Assembly (NCBI GenBank): GCA_018660835.1
Contig: JABJJN010000074.1
Location: forward strand, 268,614-332,613
DNA from: Gemmatimonadota bacterium
Lineage (GTDB): Bacteria > Latescibacterota > UBA2968 > UBA8231
Length of the DNA: 64,000 nucleotides
Direction of reading: 5' to 3'
Below are positions 34,639 to 44,600 of the stretch, piece after piece. A model generated the notes under the pieces. That model was not told where the DNA came from. It did no database searches and saw only the letters and a list, made by a program, of their open reading frames with translations. Position 1 is the first letter of the stretch, and each line of letters opens with the position of its first letter. The translations under genes were made by a program, and so were the position numbers.

Positions 34639-37070
34639 CGTGCACCTCGCAGGTTCTGCTCGACTTCGTGCACCTTGCGGTTGAAGACCCGCTCGAAGGC
34701 GGGATAGTACTGACTTGAGGACGTCTCGTAGAAATACTGGGCGACATCACTGTCAATCAGATGGTAACGATTCGCCATGTCTTCCCTGCTGGGGAACAGA
34801 ATCTGCAAGCCTGGCTGAAAGGCCTCCAGCGTCAATGGCAGTTTGTTGTTCAGATCGAGAATGCGTTTGAGTATCAGGACGTTGCGCAGATGATTCACAT
34901 CTTCTTCTGTCGCCAGAGCGATCGTCCATTCCTGTGGCTGCCCATCATCGTCCACAGGATTCACTGATCGCAGAAAGTCGACGCGATCCTGCTCATCGGC
35001 GGGGATCGCTTCTTGGGAGATTGTAGCGAAGGGATAAGTGAAATACGAGCCATCATCATGGACCTCGGCAGCCGCTTTGTAGCCAAGTAGAATCGCCTGT
35101 CCAGCATCTTGTAGCGTGGTGCCCAGCGCATCGTTGAAGCCGCGATCAACCAGATTGTGCCCCTCTGTGGCCTCAAAGAAAAAGACCTTCTCCAGATCGA
35201 CTTCAGCACCATAGTCGAGATTGCGGATGATATCGGTCAGCATCGTCCGCACCAGCACTTCCTCGCCCGGGATCCGCCCCGCCAGGAAACTCGCAAATGG
35301 CTCCTGACGCAGCATCGTCACATCCTGTTGTCCATGCTGTCGAATCCGATCGACAATGCCCCGGAGCACGGGACTTGCCTGGATAAAGCGCAGATCCCAC
35401 ACCTCAGCATCGCGAACCCGGTACGCATTGCGGAACAAGGTGTAGTCGAAGCGGTCGAAGATATCTGAATCCTTGGGGATCAGATAGCTGAAGCTACGTG
35501 CATCCTGTGGCACGATATGTGGTGTCAGTACAACGATCACTTCCCGGTGCTCACGCTCGAGTCGCTCACGTGAAAACAGGCGCCCGATGAAGGGAAGCTC
35601 GGACACAAAGGGCAGGCTGATGCGGGTCTGCTGTTCGTCCGTCGACAGCAGACCGCCGATAATGAAGGGTGTGCCATCAGCGACGCGGACATAGGTCTCG
35701 ACCTGCCGATTGTCGACGATCGGCGAGAATGTGATATCACCTGAGCTCTGTTCGAGCTTGGCCGCCGATTCTGGTGAGATCGAGCTGATGATCGTCTCGA
35801 TCTGCATGGTCACTTCCGAACGTTCCCGATCAATCCGCGGCCGCAGATTCAGCACAATGCCAATGGGAAAGTATTCTACACCCTTGGTGACAGCTGATGT
35901 CGTGGCCGTTGTCCGCGATACAGGAATCTGACGACCCACCTGAATTCGTGCCTGGCGATCATTGAGGACCAGCACGGAAGGACTCGACAGAATTTCGGCA
36001 TCTCCGGATTCCTGCAAGGCTTCAAGGGAAGCGGAGAAGGCACCAAAATCAGTGAAGGTGTCACGCGAGAAAATGAACGTTCCCTGTCGCGGACCCAACG
36101 TGCCTTCACGTTGGAAGGCGCCACTGACCGACCCGGTGGAACCGCTGAACTCGAGTCCGAGATCATCCACGCTGTTTGTATTGACTTCGATGACAAGGGC
36201 CTCTATCACGATCTGCTGCGCCGCGACGTCGATATGCGTCTGCAGGAGGTTGACGATTTGCTCAAGCTCCTCTGGCTTGGACTTATCGTAGACGATCATC
36301 AATCGCTCTTGTGGCGAGCCTTCCGTTGCCGAGTGCAGATGCGATCCACCCAGTTGCGGAGCACCCACGAGCCCACCCTTGGATCCGGAACTCGTGGAGC
36401 GGGTCGCCGTCGCGCGAGCCCCCGCCTGCGCCTGCATGAGGCTGGTCTTGGAAGCACTGGAAACTCGCACGATCCACGGCAGGGCCGTCTTGGAGGACCG
36501 AACAACATCAAAGATCTGATCCGAGCCCTGTGACTTGGCATTGAATTCGATCGTGTTATAACCGAGAGCTTTCAACAGGGCGAGGGCACGATCAGCCTCT
36601 ATGTGCCCCAACCGCAGCATCTCATAGCCCTTGTCCACGGGCGCCCGACTCGCTGCCTGCGTTGTTGAGCGCACGAGTGTGGAAATCTGCGTTGCGATCG
36701 AGCCAAGTTCAGAGGCCCGCGACAGGGCGATATCGTAGCCCGTGGGGCCATTGACGATGGCCACCTCGATCGGCGCCTGGTCGGCATGACCATAGACGCG
36801 AACCTCCTGCACCCCGGGTCGACGGGAGAGTGTAGCCGACGCCTCCATGGAAGGGGCTCTCTCGAAACCGAGGGGCAGCATTACCCGCAGGTCGATCTGA
36901 TCGAGGAGCGATTTCGCGCGTCCGAGAGAGGTCTGTGAAGCGACAAACCTCACTTCCGCATCGACGGCGCATACGATGCTCAGTAGCAGAAAAACACTAC
37001 AGGTAAATTGGTGAATCCGTCGCAAGAGCAACACCTGGGATCGAGGTTGGCCAGAGGCTGGCCCGACCAT
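34635..37070 (-). CDS. Secretin family outer membrane protein with long C-terminal extension
   Basis: An 811-residue protein. The start is the ATG at 37070; a TTG eight codons earlier is possible, and no strong ribosome binding site marks either. An N-terminal hydrophobic segment is followed by ring-forming repeats (YEMLRLGHIEADRALALLKAL is one). The secretin core lies at about 285-520, with VEALVIEVNT-type start, LNDRQARIQVGRQIPV, GGLLSTDEQQT and the final REVIVVLTPHIV. About 290 further residues follow the core and match nothing I know; secretins usually end soon after it. No other type II or pilus secretion gene is nearby. It follows pntB by 71 bases and overlaps a lipoprotein gene. Confidence 0.85.
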   Translation of the reverse strand: MVGPASGQPRSQVLLLRRIHQFTCSVFLLLSIVCAVDAEVRFVASQTSLGRAKSLLDQIDLRVMLPLGFERAPSMEASATLSRRPGVQEVRVYGHADQAPIEVAIVNGPTGYDIALSRASELGSIATQISTLVRSTTQAASRAPVDKGYEMLRLGHIEADRALALLKALGYNTIEFNAKSQGSDQIFDVVRSSKTALPWIVRVSSASKTSLMQAQAGARATATRSTSSGSKGGLVGAPQLGGSHLHSATEGSPQERLMIVYDKSKPEELEQIVNLLQTHIDVAAQQIVIEALVIEVNTNSVDDLGLEFSGSTGSVSGAFQREGTLGPRQGTFIFSRDTFTDFGAFSASLEALQESGDAEILSSPSVLVLNDRQARIQVGRQIPVSRTTATTSAVTKGVEYFPIGIVLNLRPRIDRERSEVTMQIETIISSISPESAAKLEQSSGDITFSPIVDNRQVETYVRVADGTPFIIGGLLSTDEQQTRISLPFVSELPFIGRLFSRERLEREHREVIVVLTPHIVPQDARSFSYLIPKDSDIFDRFDYTLFRNAYRVRDAEVWDLRFIQASPVLRGIVDRIRQHGQQDVTMLRQEPFASFLAGRIPGEEVLVRTMLTDIIRNLDYGAEVDLEKVFFFEATEGHNLVDRGFNDALGTTLQDAGQAILLGYKAAAEVHDDGSYFTYPFATISQEAIPADEQDRVDFLRSVNPVDDDGQPQEWTIALATEEDVNHLRNVLILKRILDLNNKLPLTLEAFQPGLQILFPSREDMANRYHLIDSDVAQYFYETSSSQYYPAFERVFNRKVHEVEQNLRGAR

Positions 37071-37141
37071 GTAGATAGGCGGCTCACACGCCAACTGTCA
37101 AGACCAACCTTGGGTGTTGTGGCGCCTCAAGGGCTTGTAAT

Positions 37142-38530
37142 TCAGGTCTCTTTGATCGCCGTCACCAGGTCGAGGATCGCCTCCTTCGCGCTGCCGAAAT
37201 ACATAAGAGTATTGTCGGCGGCAAAGAGCGGATTGGCGATCCCAGCGAAGCCCGGACTGAGGGATCGCTTGATGACGACAACGGTGCGCGCCTTATCGAC
37301 ATCAAGAATTGGCATCCCGGAAATGGGCCCACCATCATCGACGCGCGCCAAGGGATTCACCACGTCATTGGCGCCAATCACGAGCACGACGTCCGTTTGC
37401 TCGAAGGCCGGGTTCGCATGGTCCATCTCTTTGAGCTGATCGTAGGGCACTTCGGCCTCGGCAAGAAGAACATTCATGTGGCCAGGCATGCGACCGGCGA
37501 CGGGATGGATCGCGTATTCTACTTCGATACCGCGCGCCTGTAGTAGCTGGGCCATGTCGCGAACGGCGTGCTGTGCCTGCGCAACGGCCATTCCGTACCC
37601 GGGAACCACAACGACCCGGCGCGCCGTGTCGAAAAGCATGGCAACCTCGTCCGCCGAGGTAGATTTCACCTTGCCTTCATAGATCTCCTCACCCGCACCT
37701 ACAGCCACCTCGCCGCCGACGGCTCCGGCAAAGACACTGACGATGGAGCGATTCATCGCCTTGCACATGATCTGCGTCAGGATCAGACCCGACGCTCCAA
37801 CCAGTGATCCAGCGATGATGAGGATATTGTTCTGCAAGACGAATCCCGTCGCCGCTGCCGCCAGACCCGAGCAGGAATTGAGCAACGCAATCACGACGGG
37901 CATGTCCGCGCCGCCGATAGGAATCACGATGAGGATCCCGAGCAATGAGGCGGCGGCAACCAGGATCCAATAGGGTTGCATCGATCCGGGATCGGCGGCG
38001 ATCCAACCGATCGCCGCCAGGCACACCAGACCTAGCAGGACGTTGATCACCTGCTGACCGGGAAAGAGCAGGGGCCGTCCAGACAACAATTCCTGGAGCT
38101 TGCCGAAGGCAACAAGACTACCGAAGAAGGTCACGGCGCCGATCAGCGCTGAGATACCGGTGGATAGAGTAAAGGTGGACGACGGGGCTCCCGGTCTCAG
38201 TTGGCTCTCCAATAGAGCCGCTGCGGCGACGAGGACGGACGCGCCACCGCCGAAACCGTTGAACACGGCGACCAACTGCGGCATCGCCGTCATTTCAATC
38301 TTTGCCGCCAGCAAGACCCCTATCAGGGCACCAACGAGCAGGCCGGCAAAAATCATTTCAAAGCTGATGATCTGCTGATCGACAAGGGTCGCCACGACAG
38401 CGATCAACATGGCCAGGGCGCCATACATATTTCCACGCACAGCAGTGCGTGGATGCGTGAGCCCTTTCAGACCAAAGATGAAGAGAATGGACGCCAGTAG
38501 ATACGCGAGATTGATCAGGGTTGCACTCAA
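37142..38530 (-). CDS. pntB: NAD(P) transhydrogenase subunit beta
   Basis: A 462-residue protein, the same length as E. coli PntB. About eight or nine membrane helices are followed by the NADP-binding domain III (VVPGYGMAVAQAQHAVRDMA, GRMPGHMNVLLAEA, GANDVVNP). I place the start at a TTG (38530), preceded by AAGGA at nine bases; the product then begins MSATLINLAY, aligning with the known PntB start. An earlier CTG at 38539 is the alternative. With the alpha subunits it couples proton entry to reduction of NADP by NADH. Confidence 0.93.
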   Translation of the reverse strand: MSATLINLAYLLASILFIFGLKGLTHPRTAVRGNMYGALAMLIAVVATLVDQQIISFEMIFAGLLVGALIGVLLAAKIEMTAMPQLVAVFNGFGGGASVLVAAAALLESQLRPGAPSSTFTLSTGISALIGAVTFFGSLVAFGKLQELLSGRPLLFPGQQVINVLLGLVCLAAIGWIAADPGSMQPYWILVAAASLLGILIVIPIGGADMPVVIALLNSCSGLAAAATGFVLQNNILIIAGSLVGASGLILTQIMCKAMNRSIVSVFAGAVGGEVAVGAGEEIYEGKVKSTSADEVAMLFDTARRVVVVPGYGMAVAQAQHAVRDMAQLLQARGIEVEYAIHPVAGRMPGHMNVLLAEAEVPYDQLKEMDHANPAFEQTDVVLVIGANDVVNPLARVDDGGPISGMPILDVDKARTVVVIKRSLSPGFAGIANPLFAADNTLMYFGSAKEAILDLVTAIKET

Positions 38531-38535
38531 CTCAA

Positions 38536-38817
38536 TCAGTCCTTGCGCCGAAACATGTCGAGCATCCGATGGGTGACCATAAAGCCACCCACGGCGTTGA
38601 TCGTAGCGAATACAAGGGCGGCGAATCCGAGCCAGGTCGTCAGCTCGGTTTGCTGAGCCCCGGCAGACAGAAGCGCGCCTATTAGTGTGATTCCGGAGAT
38701 CGCATTTGACCCCGACATCAGAGGGGTATGTAAGGTCGGCGGAATCTTTGTGATGATCTCGAAGCCGACGAAAACGGCCAATACAAAGACCGTTAGCGCC
38801 ACAACCAGGCTTTCCAT
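38536..38817 (-). CDS. pntAb: NAD(P) transhydrogenase subunit alpha, part 2 (membrane part)
   Basis: A 93-residue protein with three membrane helices (LVVALTVFVLAVFVGFEII, SGITLIGALLSA, FAALVFATINAVGGFMV). It contains the family sequence PPTLHTPLMSGSNAISG. It corresponds to the C-terminal membrane portion of fused PntA; here it is a separate gene, as in Rhodospirillum-type three-subunit enzymes. It lies 23 bases after pntAa and five bases before the pntB start chosen here. Confidence 0.94.
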   Translation of the reverse strand: MESLVVALTVFVLAVFVGFEIITKIPPTLHTPLMSGSNAISGITLIGALLSAGAQQTELTTWLGFAALVFATINAVGGFMVTHRMLDMFRRKD

Positions 38818-38840
38818 CTAGCGTCCGATCTCTTCGGTTG

Positions 38841-39998
38841 TCATGCGCCGGGCAGGCCCTGTGCCTGCAGGACTCTGTTGTGGATGATCGTGCCAGCTTG
38901 CGCCACAAGTGTGCCAGCCGTGATCTCGTCCTCCATATCGAGTTGCAGTTGCCCCTCGTCGTCTAACAAGTGCAGGAGGAAAGTGGTCATGTTGTGTGCA
39001 TACATCTGGCTCGCGTGACCAGGAACGGTTGCCGGCACGTTCAACGGGCCGCAGATCGTTACTCCCTGCACATCGACATCCGACCCGGGTTCAGTGAGTT
39101 CGCAATTACCGCCACGCTCGGCAGCCAGGTCGACGATGACCGACCCGGGGCTCATGCGGCCAACGGCATCCTTGGTGACAAGCAGTGGAGCCGATTGTCC
39201 GGGGATGGCCGCTGTGGTAACGACCACATCGGACTCGGCAATGACTTTGGCTAGCTCATTCCTCTGACGCTCGTAGAAAGCATCATCCTGCACAGTGGCA
39301 TAGCCGCCAGCGTCTTCACTGTCTGCCATGTCGATTTCGAGCTCGACGAATTCTGCACCGAGACTATTGATCTGTTCCTTCACCGCGGCGCGCACATCAT
39401 AGGCCGAGACGCGAGCACCAAGGCGTTTTGCCGTAGCGATGGCCTGTAACCCAGCGACCCCCGCGCCAATCACCAGAACCCTTGCCGGTGCGAGCGTGCC
39501 AGCTGCCGTCATCAGCAGAGGAAATATTCTCGGTAAACGATCGGCCGCCATCAGGACCGCCTTGTAGCCGGCGATCGTCGCCATCGATGAGAGGGCGTCC
39601 ATACTCTGTGCGCGTGTGATGCGCGGCATCAGTTCCATGGACAAGAGCGTGACCCCGCAATCAGCAAGCGCCGACAACCGGTCACTTCGATCCAAGGCGT
39701 CGGTGAACCCAATCACCGTCTGCTCGGGGCGCAGATTCTCCAGGTCACTCTTGCCTTCAGGATTGGCACCATATGTGCGCACCTGCAGGATCGTGTGTGC
39801 CTGCTGGAACAAGTCGGACGCCGAGACGATCTGCGCCCCCTTTGCCAGATAGAGTTCGTCGCTGTAGCCCGCCTGTTGTCCTGCCCCTGTCTGGACCAGT
39901 ACGTCGACGCCCTTGTCCACGAGGGTGTGGACGACATCGGGGATCAACGCGACACGACGCTCGCCTTGAAACGATTCTGTTGGTACTCCGACGATCAT
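38841..39998 (-). CDS. pntAa: NAD(P) transhydrogenase subunit alpha, part 1 (NAD-binding)
   Basis: A 385-residue soluble subunit resembling alanine dehydrogenase. It starts with MIVGVPTESFQGERRVAL and has the NAD-binding motif VIGAGVAGLQAIATAKRLGA near 170-190. It binds NAD(H) as domain I of the transhydrogenase. It starts 12 bases after the hpf stop, with AGGGTAAAGA as a plausible ribosome binding site inside the end of hpf, so the two genes probably share a transcript. Confidence 0.94.
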   Translation of the reverse strand: MIVGVPTESFQGERRVALIPDVVHTLVDKGVDVLVQTGAGQQAGYSDELYLAKGAQIVSASDLFQQAHTILQVRTYGANPEGKSDLENLRPEQTVIGFTDALDRSDRLSALADCGVTLLSMELMPRITRAQSMDALSSMATIAGYKAVLMAADRLPRIFPLLMTAAGTLAPARVLVIGAGVAGLQAIATAKRLGARVSAYDVRAAVKEQINSLGAEFVELEIDMADSEDAGGYATVQDDAFYERQRNELAKVIAESDVVVTTAAIPGQSAPLLVTKDAVGRMSPGSVIVDLAAERGGNCELTEPGSDVDVQGVTICGPLNVPATVPGHASQMYAHNMTTFLLHLLDDEGQLQLDMEDEITAGTLVAQAGTIIHNRVLQAQGLPGA

Positions 39999-40010
39999 TG
40001 GCTCTTTACC

Positions 40011-40316
40011 CTATCGATGATCGACGAGTTTGTCGTGGTATCTCTTGAGCTGCTTTTCTGCTTTCGAGACGGCCTCGTCGATGGCTTTAAAGAGGTTGTC
40101 ACCCATCGTTTCCCCCTTACCCGCCAACCGCTGACCGGGCACACGCACAGCAATTTCTACTGTTGTGGCGTGTTTGTGTTTGTCCTGTGTATCAATGACC
40201 ACTTCAATGTCGGTAATTTTGTCGAAATACTGGTTCAACTTCGCGCAGCACTCTTCGATGTGTTCTTTGGTGGAATCAGAGAGTTTCGAGCCTTTCGCAT
40301 CGATGCGGACTGGCAT
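40011..40316 (-). CDS. hpf: Ribosome hibernation promoting factor / sigma-54 modulation family protein
   Basis: A 101-residue protein of the short HPF/RaiA type with a beta-alpha-beta-beta-beta-alpha layout (MPVRIDAKGSKLSDSTKEHI, VEIAVRVPG, NLFKAIDEAVSKAEKQLKRYHDKL). It binds idle 70S ribosomes during stress. The frame is open upstream, but the ATG at 40316 is preceded by AGGAGG at four bases, which settles the start. It lies 12 bases before pntAa, an unusual operon partner. Confidence 0.9.
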   Translation of the reverse strand: MPVRIDAKGSKLSDSTKEHIEECCAKLNQYFDKITDIEVVIDTQDKHKHATTVEIAVRVPGQRLAGKGETMGDNLFKAIDEAVSKAEKQLKRYHDKLVDHR

Positions 40317-40547
40317 TTTTCCTCCTGCAAACTGTCCGGGGTGCTGCCTGATCCGAATGAGATCGGATCCGAATGGAAGACCGCTCGCAACCAAATGACC
40401 ACGTCAGACGATCTATGGAGTAAGATGACAACCCCCCCAATCATCGTCAACTAACCGGCGCGTGGCGGCTTCGACTGGGATCTGTGTGACTCGCTGATCT
40501 GCTCATCCCACGGCAAGTCGACATGGCACTGCTGCCTCATTGACCGC
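40317..40547. other. Intergenic region upstream of hpf
   Basis: About 230 bases between the hpf start and the stop of the leftward aldo/keto reductase gene. It contains a direct repeat GATCCGAATG (twice within 40350-40376). Any hpf promoter should be here, but I see no convincing pair of boxes. No terminator for the reductase gene is obvious. Confidence 0.4.
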
Positions 40548-41525
40548 CTATATCTGGCTTACTGGCCAGTGCCGGACCATAGGTTCGAGATCGTCCCACA
40601 GCTGGGCGGGTATCTCCACTGCAGCGGCCGCAGCGTTGGCCCGCGCCTCCGACGCCACACGCGCACCGGGAATCGTACTGGCCACCTGTGGATGACGTGT
40701 GCACCACGCAAGAGCGACGGCCCCCAGCGGCACACCATGATCACCACACAGCGCTTGGATCACAGCGACATGGTCCAGAACGTCCTGTGTGAAATTCCGC
40801 GCCAGATAGTTCGTGCCTGACACGGGCCCAGTAGCCAGTAGCCCACGTTCCAGTGCAGTGGCACCGACAAGACCGACATTGTGTTTCTCTGCCGCCGGCA
40901 GAATCCGATTACGGGCGCGTTGGTTCAGCAGACTCCAACATTCAGGAATCACCGCCGCGTCGAATTCACCCGTCTCGATGTAGTCCGCATTGGTACCCGG
41001 GTCGTTGGCCGCGGATCCGATCCAGCGTGCGATTCCTTCCTTTTGTAGTTGGCGCAGGGCGCCCAGGGTACCATCTGCTGCCATGACACGTTCCATGGGA
41101 ACATCCATCGCGTCATGAATGAACAACACATCGAAATGTTCCAGGCCCAGTCGTTTCTGACTCTCATCAACATGACGCATCACGGCGTCATACGAGTGAT
41201 CGATGACGCCATACTGCTGCCCTACTTTCGTTGTCACCGTCGCCCGGTCGACCAGGTCAGGTCGACGCCGCAATGCTTCCCCGATCATGCGCTCGCTGGC
41301 GCCTGCACAATACAGAGGCGCCGTGTCGATCAGCCCACAGCCGCCCTCAATCGCGGCGATCACGGCCGCAGCTCCTTCATCCTCTGCCAGGGGTACGTCC
41401 CATGGCTTGGTGAGATCGGAATACGCCATGGCGGCCTGGTTTACGCCGGCAATCCCAAGGAAGGCGGTCCCCATCCCAACGATGGGGACCTCCAGGTCTG
41501 TACGGCCCAGTCGTTTCGTTTGCAT
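40548..41525 (-). CDS. Aldo/keto reductase
   Basis: A 325-residue TIM-barrel oxidoreductase. The catalytic tetrad is visible: Asp67 and Tyr72 (GLIDTAPLY), Lys100 (TVTTKVGQ) and His137 (VLFIHD). It starts MQTKRLGRTDLEVPIVGMGT, as in the L-fucose dehydrogenase/pyridoxal-type branch of the family. It uses NAD(P)H. The substrate is unknown; sugars or short aldehydes are usual. It is a single gene, divergent from the sensor kinase. Confidence 0.88.
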   Translation of the reverse strand: MQTKRLGRTDLEVPIVGMGTAFLGIAGVNQAAMAYSDLTKPWDVPLAEDEGAAAVIAAIEGGCGLIDTAPLYCAGASERMIGEALRRRPDLVDRATVTTKVGQQYGVIDHSYDAVMRHVDESQKRLGLEHFDVLFIHDAMDVPMERVMAADGTLGALRQLQKEGIARWIGSAANDPGTNADYIETGEFDAAVIPECWSLLNQRARNRILPAAEKHNVGLVGATALERGLLATGPVSGTNYLARNFTQDVLDHVAVIQALCGDHGVPLGAVALAWCTRHPQVASTIPGARVASEARANAAAAAVEIPAQLWDDLEPMVRHWPVSQI

Positions 41526-41654
41526 ACCCCTCCACCGATCCCTAAGAAACCCGATAGTTTGAGCACCTCAATATACAAGGTAGGTGCGTTGCCCCTCGAT
41601 GGGGGCCCCGGTATGTTCTGCGATCTGCCTTTCTCGTAGCCTCGCGGAATTCCA

Positions 41655-44600
41655 ATGATTCGACACTTCAGACTCGACCGATTCAGGACCATCATACGGT
41701 GGGGTCTGTCCCTGTTCGTCCTCTGTGCTGCGGCTGCCCACGGCCGTTCGGAACATCCACTTGAGGACCCCTGGCGGTGGAGCCATTTCACTGTCGATGA
41801 CGGACTTCCAGCCCCTTCGGGCCTCAGGATCATGGAATCCCGCAGTGGTGTCCTGTGGGTGTCCACGGCCAACGGCCTCGCCTGGTTTGACGGTTTCCAA
41901 TGGCAATCGGTCGCGGACGCACCGGGTGCACCACCCGCTCAGTTCCCTGGCGCCATCAACACCTTACCTGACGGCAAGGTGTCTGTGCGCATAGGCGGGG
42001 TCGTGTATGTCGGTGATCAAAGGGGATTCGAGCAGATTTCGCTGCCTGGAGAGACGATCGATTTCGCCGTTCCCACGACCGATGGTGAGTTCATTCTCCT
42101 AACCCGGGAGTCGACGCTCTACCAGTGGCGTGAAAATAAGGCGATCCCTATGAGTCCTCCTGACGGAGTCGATGAATCTGACGTCCGGTTCGTTCAAGCT
42201 TCGGACGATGGCTCTGTTTGGCTTGGAGCACCACCATCGCTCTACCTGCTGGAGGGTGATCGGTGGATTCTGGAACAGCAGGGCATGGAGCTGTCTCTGC
42301 CCATCATTGCCGAGGATGGTCGTCGATTCGCCTCGGCGTCCATTCCTTTCGAGGACCGGGGTCTATGGTCCTGGAACAAGGGTGAACAAGCACAACGGGT
42401 TCCTGCAGGACAGGTAAACATCATCCGCGACATTGCCGCCGGGCCGGGCAATCAGGTGGTCGTCATTTATCAAGACGGCTCGGCCCTGGTCCGCGATGGC
42501 GCTGGTTGGTTGACCCTCGAACCCGATGAATTACATGGTGCCCTCGACGTGTCCTATGCAACCAATGGTGACCTGCTCGTAGCCAGAGGCGACGGTGTCG
42601 GAATCTACCGATCCATCGTCGTACCGTGGAAGCATTTGTTCACTGAGGACGGAGGGCCTCGAAATCGCATCAATGAGATCCTCATTGCCAGCAATGGTAC
42701 CATATGGTCGGGAACCGATGGCGGCGTCGAGGCACGACGCGCGGATGGCAGGGTCGAGTTTTTTGATCGGGTTGGAGACCAGGATCTGCGCATCATCACC
42801 GGGCTTGGTGAAGACGACGAAGGGGGCATCTGGGCGTCCAGCGGGGCATCGTGGGACGGCGCCTTCCGCTACTTTGGCGGCCAATGGCGCTTCGTAGGTA
42901 GGGAAGATGGTCTGCGTAGCAGCAAGATCCATCGAATTGAGTCGGACAGTGCAGGTCGATTGTGGTTTCTTGGCCTTCAGGGAGAGGGGGCAATGCGCCT
43001 GCAGCAAGCGGCCGTTGTCAGCCTCAAAGCGGGCGTGTTCACCGACCACCAGATCCCATCGCCCTTCGGCGCAGCGAGGATCTACGACGTCGATGAGTCC
43101 GTCGATGGTGGTTATTGGTTCTGTGGCGTACGAGGTATCGGTCATGTAAGCAGTGAGGGAGTATTGAGTCTTTGGTCAGACGCGGATGGTATTAAGGGCT
43201 CCAAGGTCTTCAGCATCGCCGCCGATGCGAAGGGCCGAGTCTATTTTGCCGATCAGCGCTCTGGCCTCGGCATTCTAGAGAACGGGGAGGTGACGTATTT
43301 CGACAGTCGTGATGGATTGATCCACGACACAGTACAGGACATTGAAATCGACGAGGACGGAACGGTATGGCTTTCAACCCGCGGCGGTCTCGGCGGATAT
43401 CGTGACGGACTCTGGTTGTCCTTTGGCACAGGCTCAGGTTTGCAAGCCTTGGAGCTGTGGCCACTCGCCACTTCGGGATCCCTTGTGTATGTAGGGTCCG
43501 CTGGCAAGGGCACCTTCGTTCTGGATCGATCTCTCACGCGCGGGTCACCCCCCCGGATTGTCCGGATGGATCCCATTGTCTCCGACGACGAAGCCGTGGT
43601 TCGCTGGGCGACCTTCGCCGATCGTGGGAGACAGAAGCGCGAATCGATACAGACACGACATGCGATCGACGGCGGCCAATGGAGCGATTGGGACCTATCC
43701 CGAGAGATCGGGCTGCATGAAATGGCAGCGGGGCGTCACGAAGTCAGTGTACAGGCACGTGACGAATTTGGCACCCAGGATGACGGTATCAAGATCGAAT
43801 TCTTCATCGAGTCACCCTACTACCAGCGTCCTGAGTTTTTCGTACCCCTGGCGATGTCTCTATTGGCAGCGCTGCTGTTGTCCATCGCGTTGGTTGTACG
43901 CCGTCGTCGACACAATGTGGACATGCGTAGGACGGAAGATCGCTTCCGCTCCTTTTTCGAAGAGGCGCCGATCTCACTGTGGGAACATGATTACTCGCAG
44001 GTGCAGCAGTTTCTCACGTCACTGCAGCAACCTGACATACAGGCTCTGCGAGCCCATCTCAGCGACCATCCAGCGCAACTATTTGAGTGCATGAAGCGTA
44101 TTCATGTGCTGCACGTGAATCGGGCAACTCTGGCATTGTTCGGCGCTGAGAGTACAGAAGAACTGAGCGGTCAGCTGCACCGCATCTTCCGGCGCGACTC
44201 CTTTCCCGCTTTCTGCGAAGGCATGATGGCGATCCATGGCGATCAACACCGATTCTCGGCCCAGACACATGCGTACGCTCTGTCTGGTCGACCCATCGTC
44301 GTTGTCATGAGCTGGGTTGTAGCGCCCGATTCGACAGAAGACTACAAACGGGTTCTGGTCACGTTGCTGGATATCACCGCTCAACACGAGGCCGCCGAGG
44401 AGATGCAACAGGCCGTGCGCGTGGCGCAAGAAGCCAACATTGCCAAGAGCTCTTTCCTCGCCAATACGAGTCACGAAATCCGAACCCCAATCAATGCGAT
44501 CATGGGCATGGCGCAGGCACTGCAAGACGAAGGCCTGACGGAAGCAGCGGAAGATCAGGTCGATACGATTCTTAGTGCGTCGGATGCCCTGACGCACATT

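Noticed and set aside
38531..38908. Long N-terminal extension of the pntB frame
   Set aside because: It runs through pntAb in another frame and would add a highly charged, non-homologous stretch; the TTG at 38530 restores the normal length.
40350..40376. Direct repeat GATCCGAATG as a mobile-element footprint
   Set aside because: Two ten-base copies a few bases apart, with no element between them, are better explained by chance or local slippage.
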